Assembly: GCF_003015185.1 (NCBI RefSeq)
Contig: NZ_CP027860.1
Coordinates: 2,108,001 to 2,172,000, forward strand
Direction: 5' to 3'
Origin: Ahniella affigens
GTDB lineage: Bacteria; Pseudomonadota; Gammaproteobacteria; Xanthomonadales; Ahniellaceae
DNA: 64,000 nucleotides
Under the pieces are notes generated by a model that saw only the letters and a list, made by a program, of their open reading frames with translations, was not told the origin of the DNA and ran no database searches. The translations under genes were made by a program, and so were the position numbers. This document shows positions 56,261-64,000 of this stretch, in pieces (position 1 is the first letter of the stretch; each line of letters begins with the position of its first letter).

Positions 56261-57877
56261 CTAAGGGGTCGCACGGCTCAGTTCCAGGCCGCTCAGAACT
56301 CGCGTCGGATTCCCTTTGTCGTCCCTTACCGCGCAGCCGCTTTGATAGTCGTACAAAGCCCACGACCAGTTCTGTTGCGTCGTGATGTCCCGCATTTTGC
56401 GAAGATAGCTCGTTGCGTAAGCATCGTCTGACCCTTCGCAGACGCCGTATTCGGCAAGATAGAGCTCGCGTCCCCAGGCTGCGCGTTTGACGGCTTCGAT
56501 GTATTGTGGGTAATAGGCTTCGAAGGGGGAGGATTTGTGGTCTTCGAACGCCAGAGCCACATTCCAGTCAGATGCAATCACATCGCTCTCCATGACTTCG
56601 GCCAGCGTCGCCAGCTGCATGTCGCGTGAAGTGAGATACACGACGCGATCAGGGTTGCTGGCGCGAATGGTTTTCAGCATGGTCTCGTTGAAGTTCCGCA
56701 TGCTGAGCTTGTCTGTCGCGCCTGGGCGGTGCAAGACCTCGAAGCGCAAGTGTTTACCCTCATCGGCGTAGCGGCGTGCCAAATGCCACCACACATATTC
56801 GGCGTCATAGAGTGTTTCGATATCAGTGAACGGCGAGCTCTTGTCGGTAGGCTCCGGTTCGCCAATCACGGCATGCCTGAAACCTGGCAGGCTCAACATG
56901 GTGAGTACGATGCCAAGATGGTGTCGGCGCGCCCAGCGCAAGGCTTTGTCTATGGGAACGATATTGGCCTCGTCGATGTCGCCGTTCTGGTCGATCAGCC
57001 TGTCGCCCGCGATGCGAAGTCGCAGATGATCGAAGCCTTGTGCAGCGATCCAGGTCACGTCCTCTTCGTCGAACCAAGTTGCACCGTAAGGCGCCTCCGG
57101 CAAGTAGTTGTGCGATAGCCAGTGCGCGATGTTCAGACCGCGCTTGAAATGCGGCTCGAACGCCAGTTCGGAAACAGGTTCCGCGTCGCTGTTCAGAGGA
57201 GGGTGTGGCGGACTGACCCCCTTACCGCCGCCGTCCGTCGCGAAGCAATAGAACAACCCGGCACTGCCAGTCTGACTGATGCGCGCCGCATCGCACCCGC
57301 GCGAAGGGTGGGATGCAACCCAGGAGCGACTCCAATACGGAAACCTTGCACCACGGCTCAGAAAGCGGTCATGGTGGCCCATCATGGCCGTGCCGTCGCC
57401 ATTGCTGGTCCAGTTGCTGCAGGTTGCCGGTTCGCCATAAGCGTAGGCTAAACGACCAGACTCGTCGCTACCCGTCAAGATGTCGTGTGCCTTAGCCGGA
57501 ACGGGCTCGCCCTTCTCCGTCAAAGCGATGCGCCGGTCGAGACGATTGCGGCCGCTGTGCAAGTCGTCGACGTCTCGTGCGACAAGTTCGCCATTGACAT
57601 TGTGCCAAGGGCCGGTGCCGATTCTGTCTCGCGCGCTAATTCCTGGACTCGCACCTTGAGCTGCAGTACTGAGGTAGGCGTGCCATTCGCGCCGGCCGAC
57701 ACCCGCGGCCTCGGCCAAGCGCTGGCAGTGCGCGTCGGCACCGCGAAGCCCACCCAATCGGGCGCTACCGTCAATGCCTTCGGAGGTGACGAAGAAGGTC
57801 ATACGCGAGTCGCCGGCGTGGGCGGCGGAAGTAGCGATTAGTAGCGCCAGGCATAAGCGGAATTGGTTTGGTCGCAT
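56261..57877 (-). CDS. Secreted two-domain protein: DUF1554-like lectin fold plus degenerate GH5
   Basis: The 538-residue protein has a signal peptide (L-A-L-L-I-A-T-S-A-A-H-A). Residues about 25-215 look like a DUF1554/endostatin-like domain (G-L-R-G-A-D-A-H-C-Q-R-L-A, A-Y-L-S, paired cysteines). Residues about 245-535 follow the GH5 cellulase barrel (R-G-L-N-I-A-H-W-L, F-D-H-L-R-L-R, and the nucleophile strand L-Y-L-A-E-Y-G). The acid/base strand should read L-N-E-P, but here it is L-H-R-P near 56735, so both Asn and catalytic Glu are gone. It may bind rather than cut polysaccharide. The base calls around the site are unambiguous in the given sequence. Confidence 0.8.
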   Translation of the reverse strand: MRPNQFRLCLALLIATSAAHAGDSRMTFFVTSEGIDGSARLGGLRGADAHCQRLAEAAGVGRREWHAYLSTAAQGASPGISARDRIGTGPWHNVNGELVARDVDDLHSGRNRLDRRIALTEKGEPVPAKAHDILTGSDESGRLAYAYGEPATCSNWTSNGDGTAMMGHHDRFLSRGARFPYWSRSWVASHPSRGCDAARISQTGSAGLFYCFATDGGGKGVSPPHPPLNSDAEPVSELAFEPHFKRGLNIAHWLSHNYLPEAPYGATWFDEEDVTWIAAQGFDHLRLRIAGDRLIDQNGDIDEANIVPIDKALRWARRHHLGIVLTMLSLPGFRHAVIGEPEPTDKSSPFTDIETLYDAEYVWWHLARRYADEGKHLRFEVLHRPGATDKLSMRNFNETMLKTIRASNPDRVVYLTSRDMQLATLAEVMESDVIASDWNVALAFEDHKSSPFEAYYPQYIEAVKRAAWGRELYLAEYGVCEGSDDAYATSYLRKMRDITTQQNWSWALYDYQSGCAVRDDKGNPTRVLSGLELSRATP

Positions 57878-58123
57878 CAGCGGTCTCCATCAGTCGTGAG
57901 TACTTGCCCAGCCAATGGACGGGTGTCTGCGCCACCTTGAGCGACGCGCCGCAGGTGCGCATCGCGTCCGACGTGTTGGCGCAAGCATGGTTGCCTGTCT
58001 GTGCGCATGCAGACAATCGCTTTGGGATGAAGCGGGCAAACCGTGTGATGGACTTGGCCGTCGAGGGTGGACAGGGAAGCGCGCGAGCATGCATGCTGCG
58101 CTACCGAAGTAACTGATCAGAAA
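57878..58123. other. Divergent intergenic region between GH5-like and sensor kinase genes
   Basis: 246 bases between divergent starts. No gene is supported. Possible inverted pieces (GCGCGCC/GGTGCGC) are weak. A promoter for each gene is expected here. Confidence 0.3.
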
Positions 58124-59206
58124 ATGTTCCGTGGCATCCCCAAACTGGCGATCGGCGCCGTGGCGCTGTTCTGGGTACTGAGCGTGGTGACTTCGGTCGC
58201 CTCGTTGTACTTTGATCCGGAACTCGTGCGCGCCGACATCGGCTGGCCGCAGGTCTGGCTAAAGCGCGGCTTGCTAGCCTGCTACTGGCTGTCGGCGTCC
58301 CTGTTTGCTTTAGTTTGGTTTCGAGACCGAGTTGTTGGTGTCTCCCGTTTCCGCAGTCATGCGATCGGCGCGTTGTGGATCGCGATGCTGATGACGGTAC
58401 TCGGCGTGCTGTACATCAGCATTGTGGTGGTCGCGATCTCGCATGGAAAAATTGGCTTTTTCAGGGCGCTACAACAGCAATGGGGATTCGAACTGCTGTA
58501 CACGTGGTTCAACGGCATCCAAATCGTGGCCGCCGCCAATGCCTTCCATTACTTCCTCTACACGCGGCGACAGGAACAAGCGAAAGCTTTGCTGCAACTG
58601 AAACTCAGTGAGGCGGAAATTTCGCTGCTGCGAGCGCAGTTGGAACCGCATTTCTTATTCAATACCCTGAACTCGATCGCTTCGCTGGCCCGGCTAAACC
58701 GGGTCCAGGCTACCGTCGATGCGCTGAACCAGCTGGGCGGCCTGCTACGGGGCGTGTTAGAGGTAGGGCGTCGACAACTGATGCCCTGGCCCTGGGAACT
58801 TGAGTTCACGCGGTTGTACGTGGCGTTGCAGACACTGCGCTTCGCCGACAAGCTTGATGTGCGCTTGCATGTTGGCCCGATTCCCGAAGGAACGCCGTTC
58901 CCGGTGATGCTGCTACAGCCGCTGATTGAGAATGCGATCCACCATGGGCCGCTCGCCGATGGTGAGCGCTGCGTGGTTGACGTGAGCGTCATACTGGACC
59001 AGCGATATTGGCAGGTTGAAGTCAGCAATCGGATCGGGCATACCGCCGCGCACGGAAGTCACGGCGTGGGCTGGAGCAATAGCAAAGCGAGGCTGCGCGC
59101 GATCTATGGTGATCGGGCGAGCTTCGCGCAAGCACGGTCAGCGGCGTTTTTCACTGTCAGCGCCCGGTTTCCAGAACAGGTCGAGCATGAGGGGGTAGGG
59201 GCGTGA
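58124..59206 (+). CDS. LytS/YehU-type sensor histidine kinase
   Basis: From ATG at 58124 the protein has 360 residues. Four membrane segments occupy about residues 8-150. The His_kinase domain follows with the phosphoacceptor His in L-E-P-H-F-L-F-N-T-L-N-S and the N box P-L-I-E-N-A-I-H-H-G. A G-box-like G-V-G-W-S-N region lies near the end. An upstream GTG at 58067 in frame is possible, but the extra residues are not typical. The gene overlaps its response regulator by 4 bases (GTGA), so the two are a pair. Confidence 0.88.
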   Translation: MFRGIPKLAIGAVALFWVLSVVTSVASLYFDPELVRADIGWPQVWLKRGLLACYWLSASLFALVWFRDRVVGVSRFRSHAIGALWIAMLMTVLGVLYISIVVVAISHGKIGFFRALQQQWGFELLYTWFNGIQIVAAANAFHYFLYTRRQEQAKALLQLKLSEAEISLLRAQLEPHFLFNTLNSIASLARLNRVQATVDALNQLGGLLRGVLEVGRRQLMPWPWELEFTRLYVALQTLRFADKLDVRLHVGPIPEGTPFPVMLLQPLIENAIHHGPLADGERCVVDVSVILDQRYWQVEVSNRIGHTAAHGSHGVGWSNSKARLRAIYGDRASFAQARSAAFFTVSARFPEQVEHEGVGA

Positions 59207-59976
59207 GCGCTGGCTTTTCTGTATATATTGCCGAAGACGAGCCGCTCGCGCGCGAGTCGCTGCTCGGCATGTTTTTGGGTGTTCCAGGATGGCATGTGAT
59301 TGGCAGCGCAGACAACGGCGAGACCGCCTTGCACGAGTGCCTGTTGCGACCCCCCGACGTGTTGCTCACCGATATTCGCATGCCACGTTTGAACGGGCTG
59401 GAACTCGTTGCATGCCTGCGCGAGGAAGTTGAGCGGCTCAATGCCGTATTCATCACCGCGTACGATCAACACGCAATCGCCGCGTTCCGACTGGCCGCGG
59501 TCGACTATTTGCTAAAGCCAGTCGCCGATTCCGAGTTTCAGGCCTGCCTAGCGCGTGTGAAAAAACGGATTGCAGAACAGCGCGCGCTGCACCTGGTGCA
59601 GGAGAATCACCCGCAATTTGATGCCCTGTTGCGCCACCAACGCAAACAGTTACGACGCTTGGTAGTCCGTTCCGTTGGCCGGACCGAAATCGTTCCCTTG
59701 AGCGACGTGATCGCCTTCTCTGCAGACGGCAACTATATGGAGGTGGTGACGGCGACCCGACGCTTGTTGCACCGACAGACGATGAAGTCCCTACTGGCGC
59801 AACTTGATCAGGACGCGTTCATACAAGTCCATCGCTCGGTGATTGTCGCCAAAGTGCAAGTTCGCGCGCTGAAGAACACAGCGGAGGGTATGCTGGTGCT
59901 TACAAGCAATGGCACTGAATTTCCGGTCAGTCAGCGCTATGTTGACGATCTGAGGCGAGCGCTAAGCAATTCCTAG
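59203..59976 (+). CDS. LytTR-family response regulator
   Basis: The 257-residue protein has a receiver domain (E11/D12, phosphoacceptor Asp57 in L-L-T-D-I-R-M-P, Lys in Y-L-L-K-P-V) and a C-terminal LytTR DNA-binding domain (residues about 150-255, with F-S-A-D-G-N-Y-M-E-V and H-R-S-V-I-V). Its GTG start overlaps the kinase stop. LytTR regulators often control cell-surface or secreted products; the adjacent divergent GH5-like gene is a possible target. Confidence 0.92.
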   Translation: MSAGFSVYIAEDEPLARESLLGMFLGVPGWHVIGSADNGETALHECLLRPPDVLLTDIRMPRLNGLELVACLREEVERLNAVFITAYDQHAIAAFRLAAVDYLLKPVADSEFQACLARVKKRIAEQRALHLVQENHPQFDALLRHQRKQLRRLVVRSVGRTEIVPLSDVIAFSADGNYMEVVTATRRLLHRQTMKSLLAQLDQDAFIQVHRSVIVAKVQVRALKNTAEGMLVLTSNGTEFPVSQRYVDDLRRALSNS

Positions 59977-60684
59977 GCGTCTATGGGGGAGGGTGCAGGA
60001 GCGGTCTCGACCCGTTGTCGCGATTTCCCAACGCTTGCCCCACGCCTGCGATTCATAGCGGCGTGGAAGCCAGAATCTGATCCATTCCGATAGCTCCCAA
60101 GAACCTGCAAGCACGAAGCAGGAAGTCCTATCGACCAAAGCCACTGGTTTCCTGCAGCTCGCCTTGCCGAGTTCCAGTACCTAACGCCCGCGGACTTTAT
60201 TCGCGTTGGGCGAGCGTGCGAGCTGAAATAGTATCTTGAGAAGACATTCGGGCACGGCGATCGGCCGCAATGTCGGTGACGACGCTACTGCATAAGATAC
60301 TGACAGAGGGATTTTCTCCTCGCGCCGCAGCAGTCGAGCAGCTTGTTCAAGGGCGCATCAGCGCGTTCCGTTCGAGTCCGATCGCAGCATCGCGATCTGC
60401 AGTTCGACCCGCTTAATTTCGCGCAGTAGGCGATTGGTCTCCATGCTCGGCGCGAATCGGTTCAATGGTGTTTGGGAAAGAGGGCAGGGCGAAGTCATTG
60501 CCCTCGGGACCCATAGCTGCGCGGTTTTTGAGCATTCAAAAGATGCTTAACGAAGTGTCTGGAAGACTGGAATACGATTAAACCTCCTGGAATAGGCGAC
60601 CTTGGATAGTTTAGTGCGATGCAACATGCATAATGCCGTTTGCGCATGCATCATTCACCTACCTTGGGTGATCGCGGACGTGTC
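59977..60684. other. 708-base region with a chimeric remnant and putative promoter of the last gene
   Basis: No intact gene. The part 60338-60503 is a remnant of a duplicated sigma/DUF6768 locus (separate entry). The last 160 bases before 60685 are AT-richer than the surroundings and contain GATGCA...TGCATC inverted pieces (60619-60651) that could be a regulatory site of the following gene. Confidence 0.4.
60338..60503 (-). pseudogene. Internally deleted duplicate of the sigma/DUF6768 locus
   Basis: 60338-60446 matches the 3' end of the DUF6768-like gene (50440-50549), and 60442-60503 matches the sequence upstream of the sigma gene (51431-51490). The two pieces are joined at the shared pentamer CATGC. 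In the intact locus these points are 886 bases apart and span the rest of the membrane protein gene and all of the sigma gene. The similarity ends exactly where the multi-hairpin repeat begins at the intact locus. It cannot encode a protein. Confidence 0.82.
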
Positions 60685-63600
60685 ATGGCCAGCAACTTCA
60701 TTGATCCGTCGAGTGAAGAGACTCCGGGGGACGCAGAATCCGCGGTAGGCCCAAACCCTGAAGACACTCCCGGCCAGAACGAAAGATTCGACACCGACGA
60801 TTTCGAGTCGGCTCAGTCGTCGTCAGCAGGACTGTCGCCAAGCGATGGCGGTTCTTCCCGAGGCGGTGGTGATGATACGTCCGACCCGCCGTCGGGCAAT
60901 GGTACGCCCCCAAGCAAAGAGGTGAGATTCAGGTTACGTGGTGCAGAGCCCGCCAACGCTGAAAACGTTGCTGCGTGCAAAAATTCTATGAAGCCGCTTT
61001 TTGACGGGCTGGACAACGCTGACAAGCCAACGATTCAGCACTTTCGAGTGGGCCATACTGGGCGTGATCGAGCCTCGTCTGCCGAGGTCTCGCTGAAGGC
61101 GACCGACCTCGTTCGGGTGCAAAGCGACCATGGCGAGATCTGGCTTACTGCGGAGGACTTTCTAACATGGCCAGAAATCCGAACTCTAGAGAATCGAGGT
61201 GATCTGCCCGAAATCGAATGGGTACCGACATCACGTGATGATGGCGCATTCTGGAAAGCGCTTACCGTGGTATCAGGTTGGTTGGGTCGGACGCTGGCCA
61301 AGTATGGTAAGGGCAAGGCAGCTCAGTTCTTGGAGAAGCAGGTCCGCGCCGGGAACCAATTGTTTCGCTGGTTGCCAGGGCAGGGCTGGCATCCAATTGT
61401 GTCTGCACCACAGGCAAATCTGGAAAAGCCTTGGCTGCTATTCATTCACGGTACGTTCTCCAGCAATCATGGCTCTTATGGCGCACTCTGGAACTCGTTG
61501 AGTTTGGCCAAGCTCGCGACCGACTACGCGGGGATACTGGCCTTTCAGCATCGCACCGTCAGTGAAAGCCCGATCGACAATCTGTCCGATCTGACGCCAT
61601 TGCTGCCGAGCCAAGCCAAGCTCGTCGTGGTTGGCTTTTCTCGTGGCGGTTTGGTCACCGAGTTGCTCGGTCGATCGGCACTCGTAGCGCGGCAAGGTCG
61701 TGAAGAGCCTGGTCTACGCGACCAGGACATCGAACTGCTGCGACGAGCATTGATTGCAGAGAGCGATCGGAAAACGGCGGATGATCAAGCCGCGAAGCTT
61801 AGAAATGTCGTGCGGGGGTTGGCGGATAAGAAGATCCAGTTAACGTTGCAAATTCCAGTCGGCGCTGCGGTTTATGGTACGACGCTGACGAACACCAAAA
61901 TCTCTCAGCAGCTGACGTTGTGGATCAACCTACTCCAGGGAGTGAACTTAGAAGCGGTAATGACCCCGGAGACTTCGTTCGCGGTGCGCTTGTTGAGCAG
62001 CGTTGCCGAAGAAGTTCTCGACATCAGTGACTTGCCGGGTCTGCAGGCAATGCACCCGTATGGCGCGCTCGTGCAGTTTTTGCGCAAATTTCCGTCGCCG
62101 GTGACAACCACGGCATTGGCCGCTGTGGCTGACGAGAGTGGTTTTCGGCGACCGCTGGCGGCGCTGATCAATGGCATTTTCGGAGTGCCCAATGACTGGG
62201 TGGTGGATCGTGCTTCGATGGTGCCAGATGCGAGTGCAGAGCGATGGGTCGGATATCAGGATGTTTCAGAGCCGAAACTCTATCACTTGAGTTACATGAG
62301 CTCCACACGAGTCCAGCAACTGTTAAAGAAGACGCTGGAGCGTGCAATTAGTGCGCAAATGCAGCCAGAACAGCTTGTGGCACTGGCCTACGAACCAGCC
62401 AAGCAGCCCTTGGTCCATGCGCCGCAACGTGCTCCTCGGCCGGCCCGCGCGGATGCGCCAATCCTATTCCTGCTACCAGGGATCATGGGGACGGAGCTTC
62501 ATGTCGGGGCTGATCGAGTCTGGTTGGATAAGTTGCAGCTGTTCTTGGCCGGGATGGACTCGCTTCGGCTGAACCCGGATCAGGCGAGGCCTGGCCGACC
62601 GCTTCCTGAATACGACGAGCTGAGCGATTTTCTCGGGCAGCACTACAGGCTGGTTTCATTTGGGTATGACTGGCGAAAGTCCGTTTTTGAGAGTGCCGTG
62701 CTTTTGGACCAGCGCGTGCGCGAGGAAATGGAGCGCGCACCCGGTAGAAGTGTAAGTTTCATCGCGCATTCAATGGGCGGCCTGGTTGTCAGGGCGTGGA
62801 TGGGGTTAGCTAATTCCGCGTGGCTCGAACTCTCCAAGTTGCCTGAATCGCGCTTCTTGATGCTCGGCACGCCAACCGCTGGGTCTCATGCAATGACCAA
62901 GGTATTGACCGGCGAGGAGCGTGTGCTGAAGCTGCTAGCCGCAGGCGCTGCGAGCAGGCGGAGCTTGGTTGAGATTTGTGCACAGTATCCTGGTGTTCTC
63001 GACCTATTGCCAGAGTTCAATTCACGGCAATCACCGCCTGACACGTACTTTCGGCCAGACATCTGGGATCAGTTTAAAGACGTCCATGGCTATTCAGTGC
63101 CAACTGCAACGGCCCTTCAACATGCAATTGCGAGTCGTGATCGACTGAGAAGGCTAAAGTGGCCAAGTCAAACCTACTATGTCGCCGGGCGAAGCGATCG
63201 CACACCAATTGATGCAGAAGTCAAAGAGAACTGGTTCGGACGCCGAACTATTGATTTTACATATACCGCCGAAGGCGATGGCAGAGTCCCTTGGGCGCCC
63301 GGGATTCCCTCGGGCGTCACGGCTTGGTATGTCGACGTCGTGCACGGCGATTTGGCCAGTAAGCGCGAGCTCTTCAGTGGCTATCTCGATATCCTCCAGC
63401 AGGGCAAGACCAAAGCCGATGCGTTCGCCAGTCAGCCGATTCGACTTGGTAGCAGTCGGGGGACGTCGCTGCGTCTCAAAGAGAATGGCGGACTTGCCGA
63501 ACAAGGTTCTCTGGTTGATGACCGCGCACTGGCAAGTGCTGCTTTGGGGGGGATGCCACTTCGGCAGCGCACCGCTGGGGTTCAGCGAGTCCCGCGGATT

Positions 63601-64000
63601 CGGGTGATCGTCAGTTGTGCCGATGTTGCGTCGGCCGTTCACCCGATTATGGTCGGGCACTATCGTTCCGATGGCTTGCACAGTGCAGAAAAAGTGCTGG
63701 ATCAATTGTTGGGAGGTGCCCTACAGCGGTCATTGGATGCGGGCATACATCCGCAAGAGATCGGTGAATGGCGGTGCTTTGACGTTCATAGAGGCCAATC
63801 CAACGACAAGGCTGTGATCATTGGCCTGGGAGAGTTCGGTGGGTTGGGCATCAATCAGCTGAGTCGAAGCCTCGAACGCGCCATTTGTGGCCATATTGAA
63901 TCGAACTCGCAGCGCGGAACAGGGAGACCTGCCAATCTCAGTACGGTGCTAATTGGCACTGGGCTCGGTGGCATTGGTGTGGAGCCTGCAGTGCAGGCCC
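60685..64000 (+). CDS. Very large double alpha/beta-hydrolase protein (LCAT-type), 3' end outside window
   Basis: ATG at 60685 opens a frame of at least 1105 codons that runs off the window end. Residues 1-80 are acidic, Ser/Gly-rich and probably disordered. Residues about 240-430 form an alpha/beta-hydrolase (L-L-F-I-H-G-T-F, nucleophile Ser319 in G-F-S-R-G-G). Residues about 590-900 form a second one of the LCAT/PDAT kind (L-L-P-G-I-M-G-T-E from 595, Y-D-W-R-K, nucleophile Ser696 in A-H-S-M-G-G, and a late G-D-G-R-V-P). A further alpha/beta region follows (I-I-G-L-G-E-F-G-G-L). Proteins of this layout in bacteria often continue into a CHAT (caspase-like) protease; that part is not visible here. 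No signal peptide or membrane segment is seen. The start has only a weak ribosome binding site. Confidence 0.85.
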   Translation, partial: MASNFIDPSSEETPGDAESAVGPNPEDTPGQNERFDTDDFESAQSSSAGLSPSDGGSSRGGGDDTSDPPSGNGTPPSKEVRFRLRGAEPANAENVAACKNSMKPLFDGLDNADKPTIQHFRVGHTGRDRASSAEVSLKATDLVRVQSDHGEIWLTAEDFLTWPEIRTLENRGDLPEIEWVPTSRDDGAFWKALTVVSGWLGRTLAKYGKGKAAQFLEKQVRAGNQLFRWLPGQGWHPIVSAPQANLEKPWLLFIHGTFSSNHGSYGALWNSLSLAKLATDYAGILAFQHRTVSESPIDNLSDLTPLLPSQAKLVVVGFSRGGLVTELLGRSALVARQGREEPGLRDQDIELLRRALIAESDRKTADDQAAKLRNVVRGLADKKIQLTLQIPVGAAVYGTTLTNTKISQQLTLWINLLQGVNLEAVMTPETSFAVRLLSSVAEEVLDISDLPGLQAMHPYGALVQFLRKFPSPVTTTALAAVADESGFRRPLAALINGIFGVPNDWVVDRASMVPDASAERWVGYQDVSEPKLYHLSYMSSTRVQQLLKKTLERAISAQMQPEQLVALAYEPAKQPLVHAPQRAPRPARADAPILFLLPGIMGTELHVGADRVWLDKLQLFLAGMDSLRLNPDQARPGRPLPEYDELSDFLGQHYRLVSFGYDWRKSVFESAVLLDQRVREEMERAPGRSVSFIAHSMGGLVVRAWMGLANSAWLELSKLPESRFLMLGTPTAGSHAMTKVLTGEERVLKLLAAGAASRRSLVEICAQYPGVLDLLPEFNSRQSPPDTYFRPDIWDQFKDVHGYSVPTATALQHAIASRDRLRRLKWPSQTYYVAGRSDRTPIDAEVKENWFGRRTIDFTYTAEGDGRVPWAPGIPSGVTAWYVDVVHGDLASKRELFSGYLDILQQGKTKADAFASQPIRLGSSRGTSLRLKENGGLAEQGSLVDDRALASAALGGMPLRQRTAGVQRVPRIRVIVSCADVASAVHPIMVGHYRSDGLHSAEKVLDQLLGGALQRSLDAGIHPQEIGEWRCFDVHRGQSNDKAVIIGLGEFGGLGINQLSRSLERAICGHIESNSQRGTGRPANLSTVLIGTGLGGIGVEPAVQA

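Noticed and set aside
57771-58094. Possible small minus-strand gene upstream of the GH5-like gene
   Set aside because: It overlaps the GH5-like signal peptide region in another frame and has no motif.

Overview
The window reads as a GC-rich gammaproteobacterial chromosome segment, most likely from the Lysobacterales (Xanthomonadaceae/Rhodanobacteraceae side). This placement is inference. It rests on the mix of genes (an ECF sigma factor paired with a small DUF6768-like membrane protein, a secreted repeat protein ending in F-S-N-G-F-E, an arsR-arsC-aquaporin operon) and on a family of multi-hairpin intergenic repeats. No rRNA, tRNA, CRISPR array, insertion sequence or phage gene was seen.

Positions 1-26759 are the 3' part of a hybrid polyketide/nonribosomal peptide cluster, all on the + strand. 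It begins inside a KS-AT-KR-ACP polyketide synthase, followed by a C-A-T NRPS, a panD aspartate decarboxylase, a second C-A-T NRPS with a TubC-type docking domain, a giant four-module NRPS ending in a thioesterase, and a GMC-type flavin oxidoreductase that overlaps the NRPS stop. The first NRPS adenylation domain reads as a beta-alanine code (VDAIVSIADK), and panD, which makes beta-alanine, sits directly behind it, so the cluster appears to make its own unusual building block. The giant NRPS has three almost identical adenylation-thiolation units with a Gln-like code and one unit with a Glu-like code. Its condensation domains are irregular: the first lacks its N-terminal lobe, and the third has an extra copy of exactly that lobe.

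Positions 26917-34706 hold a DUF1275-type membrane protein, an arsenic operon (arsR, arsC, aquaporin), a ComEC-like metallo-beta-lactamase protein and a subtilisin-like protease that follow each other and both lack signal peptides, and a minus-strand pair made of a MerR regulator and a conserved unknown. Positions 35226-39117 hold a secreted protein with an Asp-Gln repeat, a membrane protein, and an XRE regulator divergent from an unknown gene.

Positions 39311-49048 (minus strand) hold a four-gene chain with 4-base overlaps (small protein, RND adaptor lipoprotein, RND pump, MscS-type channel), preceded by a large STAND-ATPase/BTAD regulator. Positions 49193-51600 are littered with repeat elements around an AraC pseudogene and an ECF sigma/DUF6768 operon. 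Then come a secreted cadherin-like repeat protein, a degenerate GH5 protein that has lost its catalytic acid, and a LytS/LytR-type two-component pair.

The window ends inside a very large open gene (60685 to beyond 64000). It has an acidic N-terminus and two alpha/beta-hydrolase domains, the second of LCAT type, and resembles N-terminal parts of bacterial CHAT-protease conflict proteins. Just before it lies an internally deleted remnant of a second copy of the sigma/DUF6768 locus.
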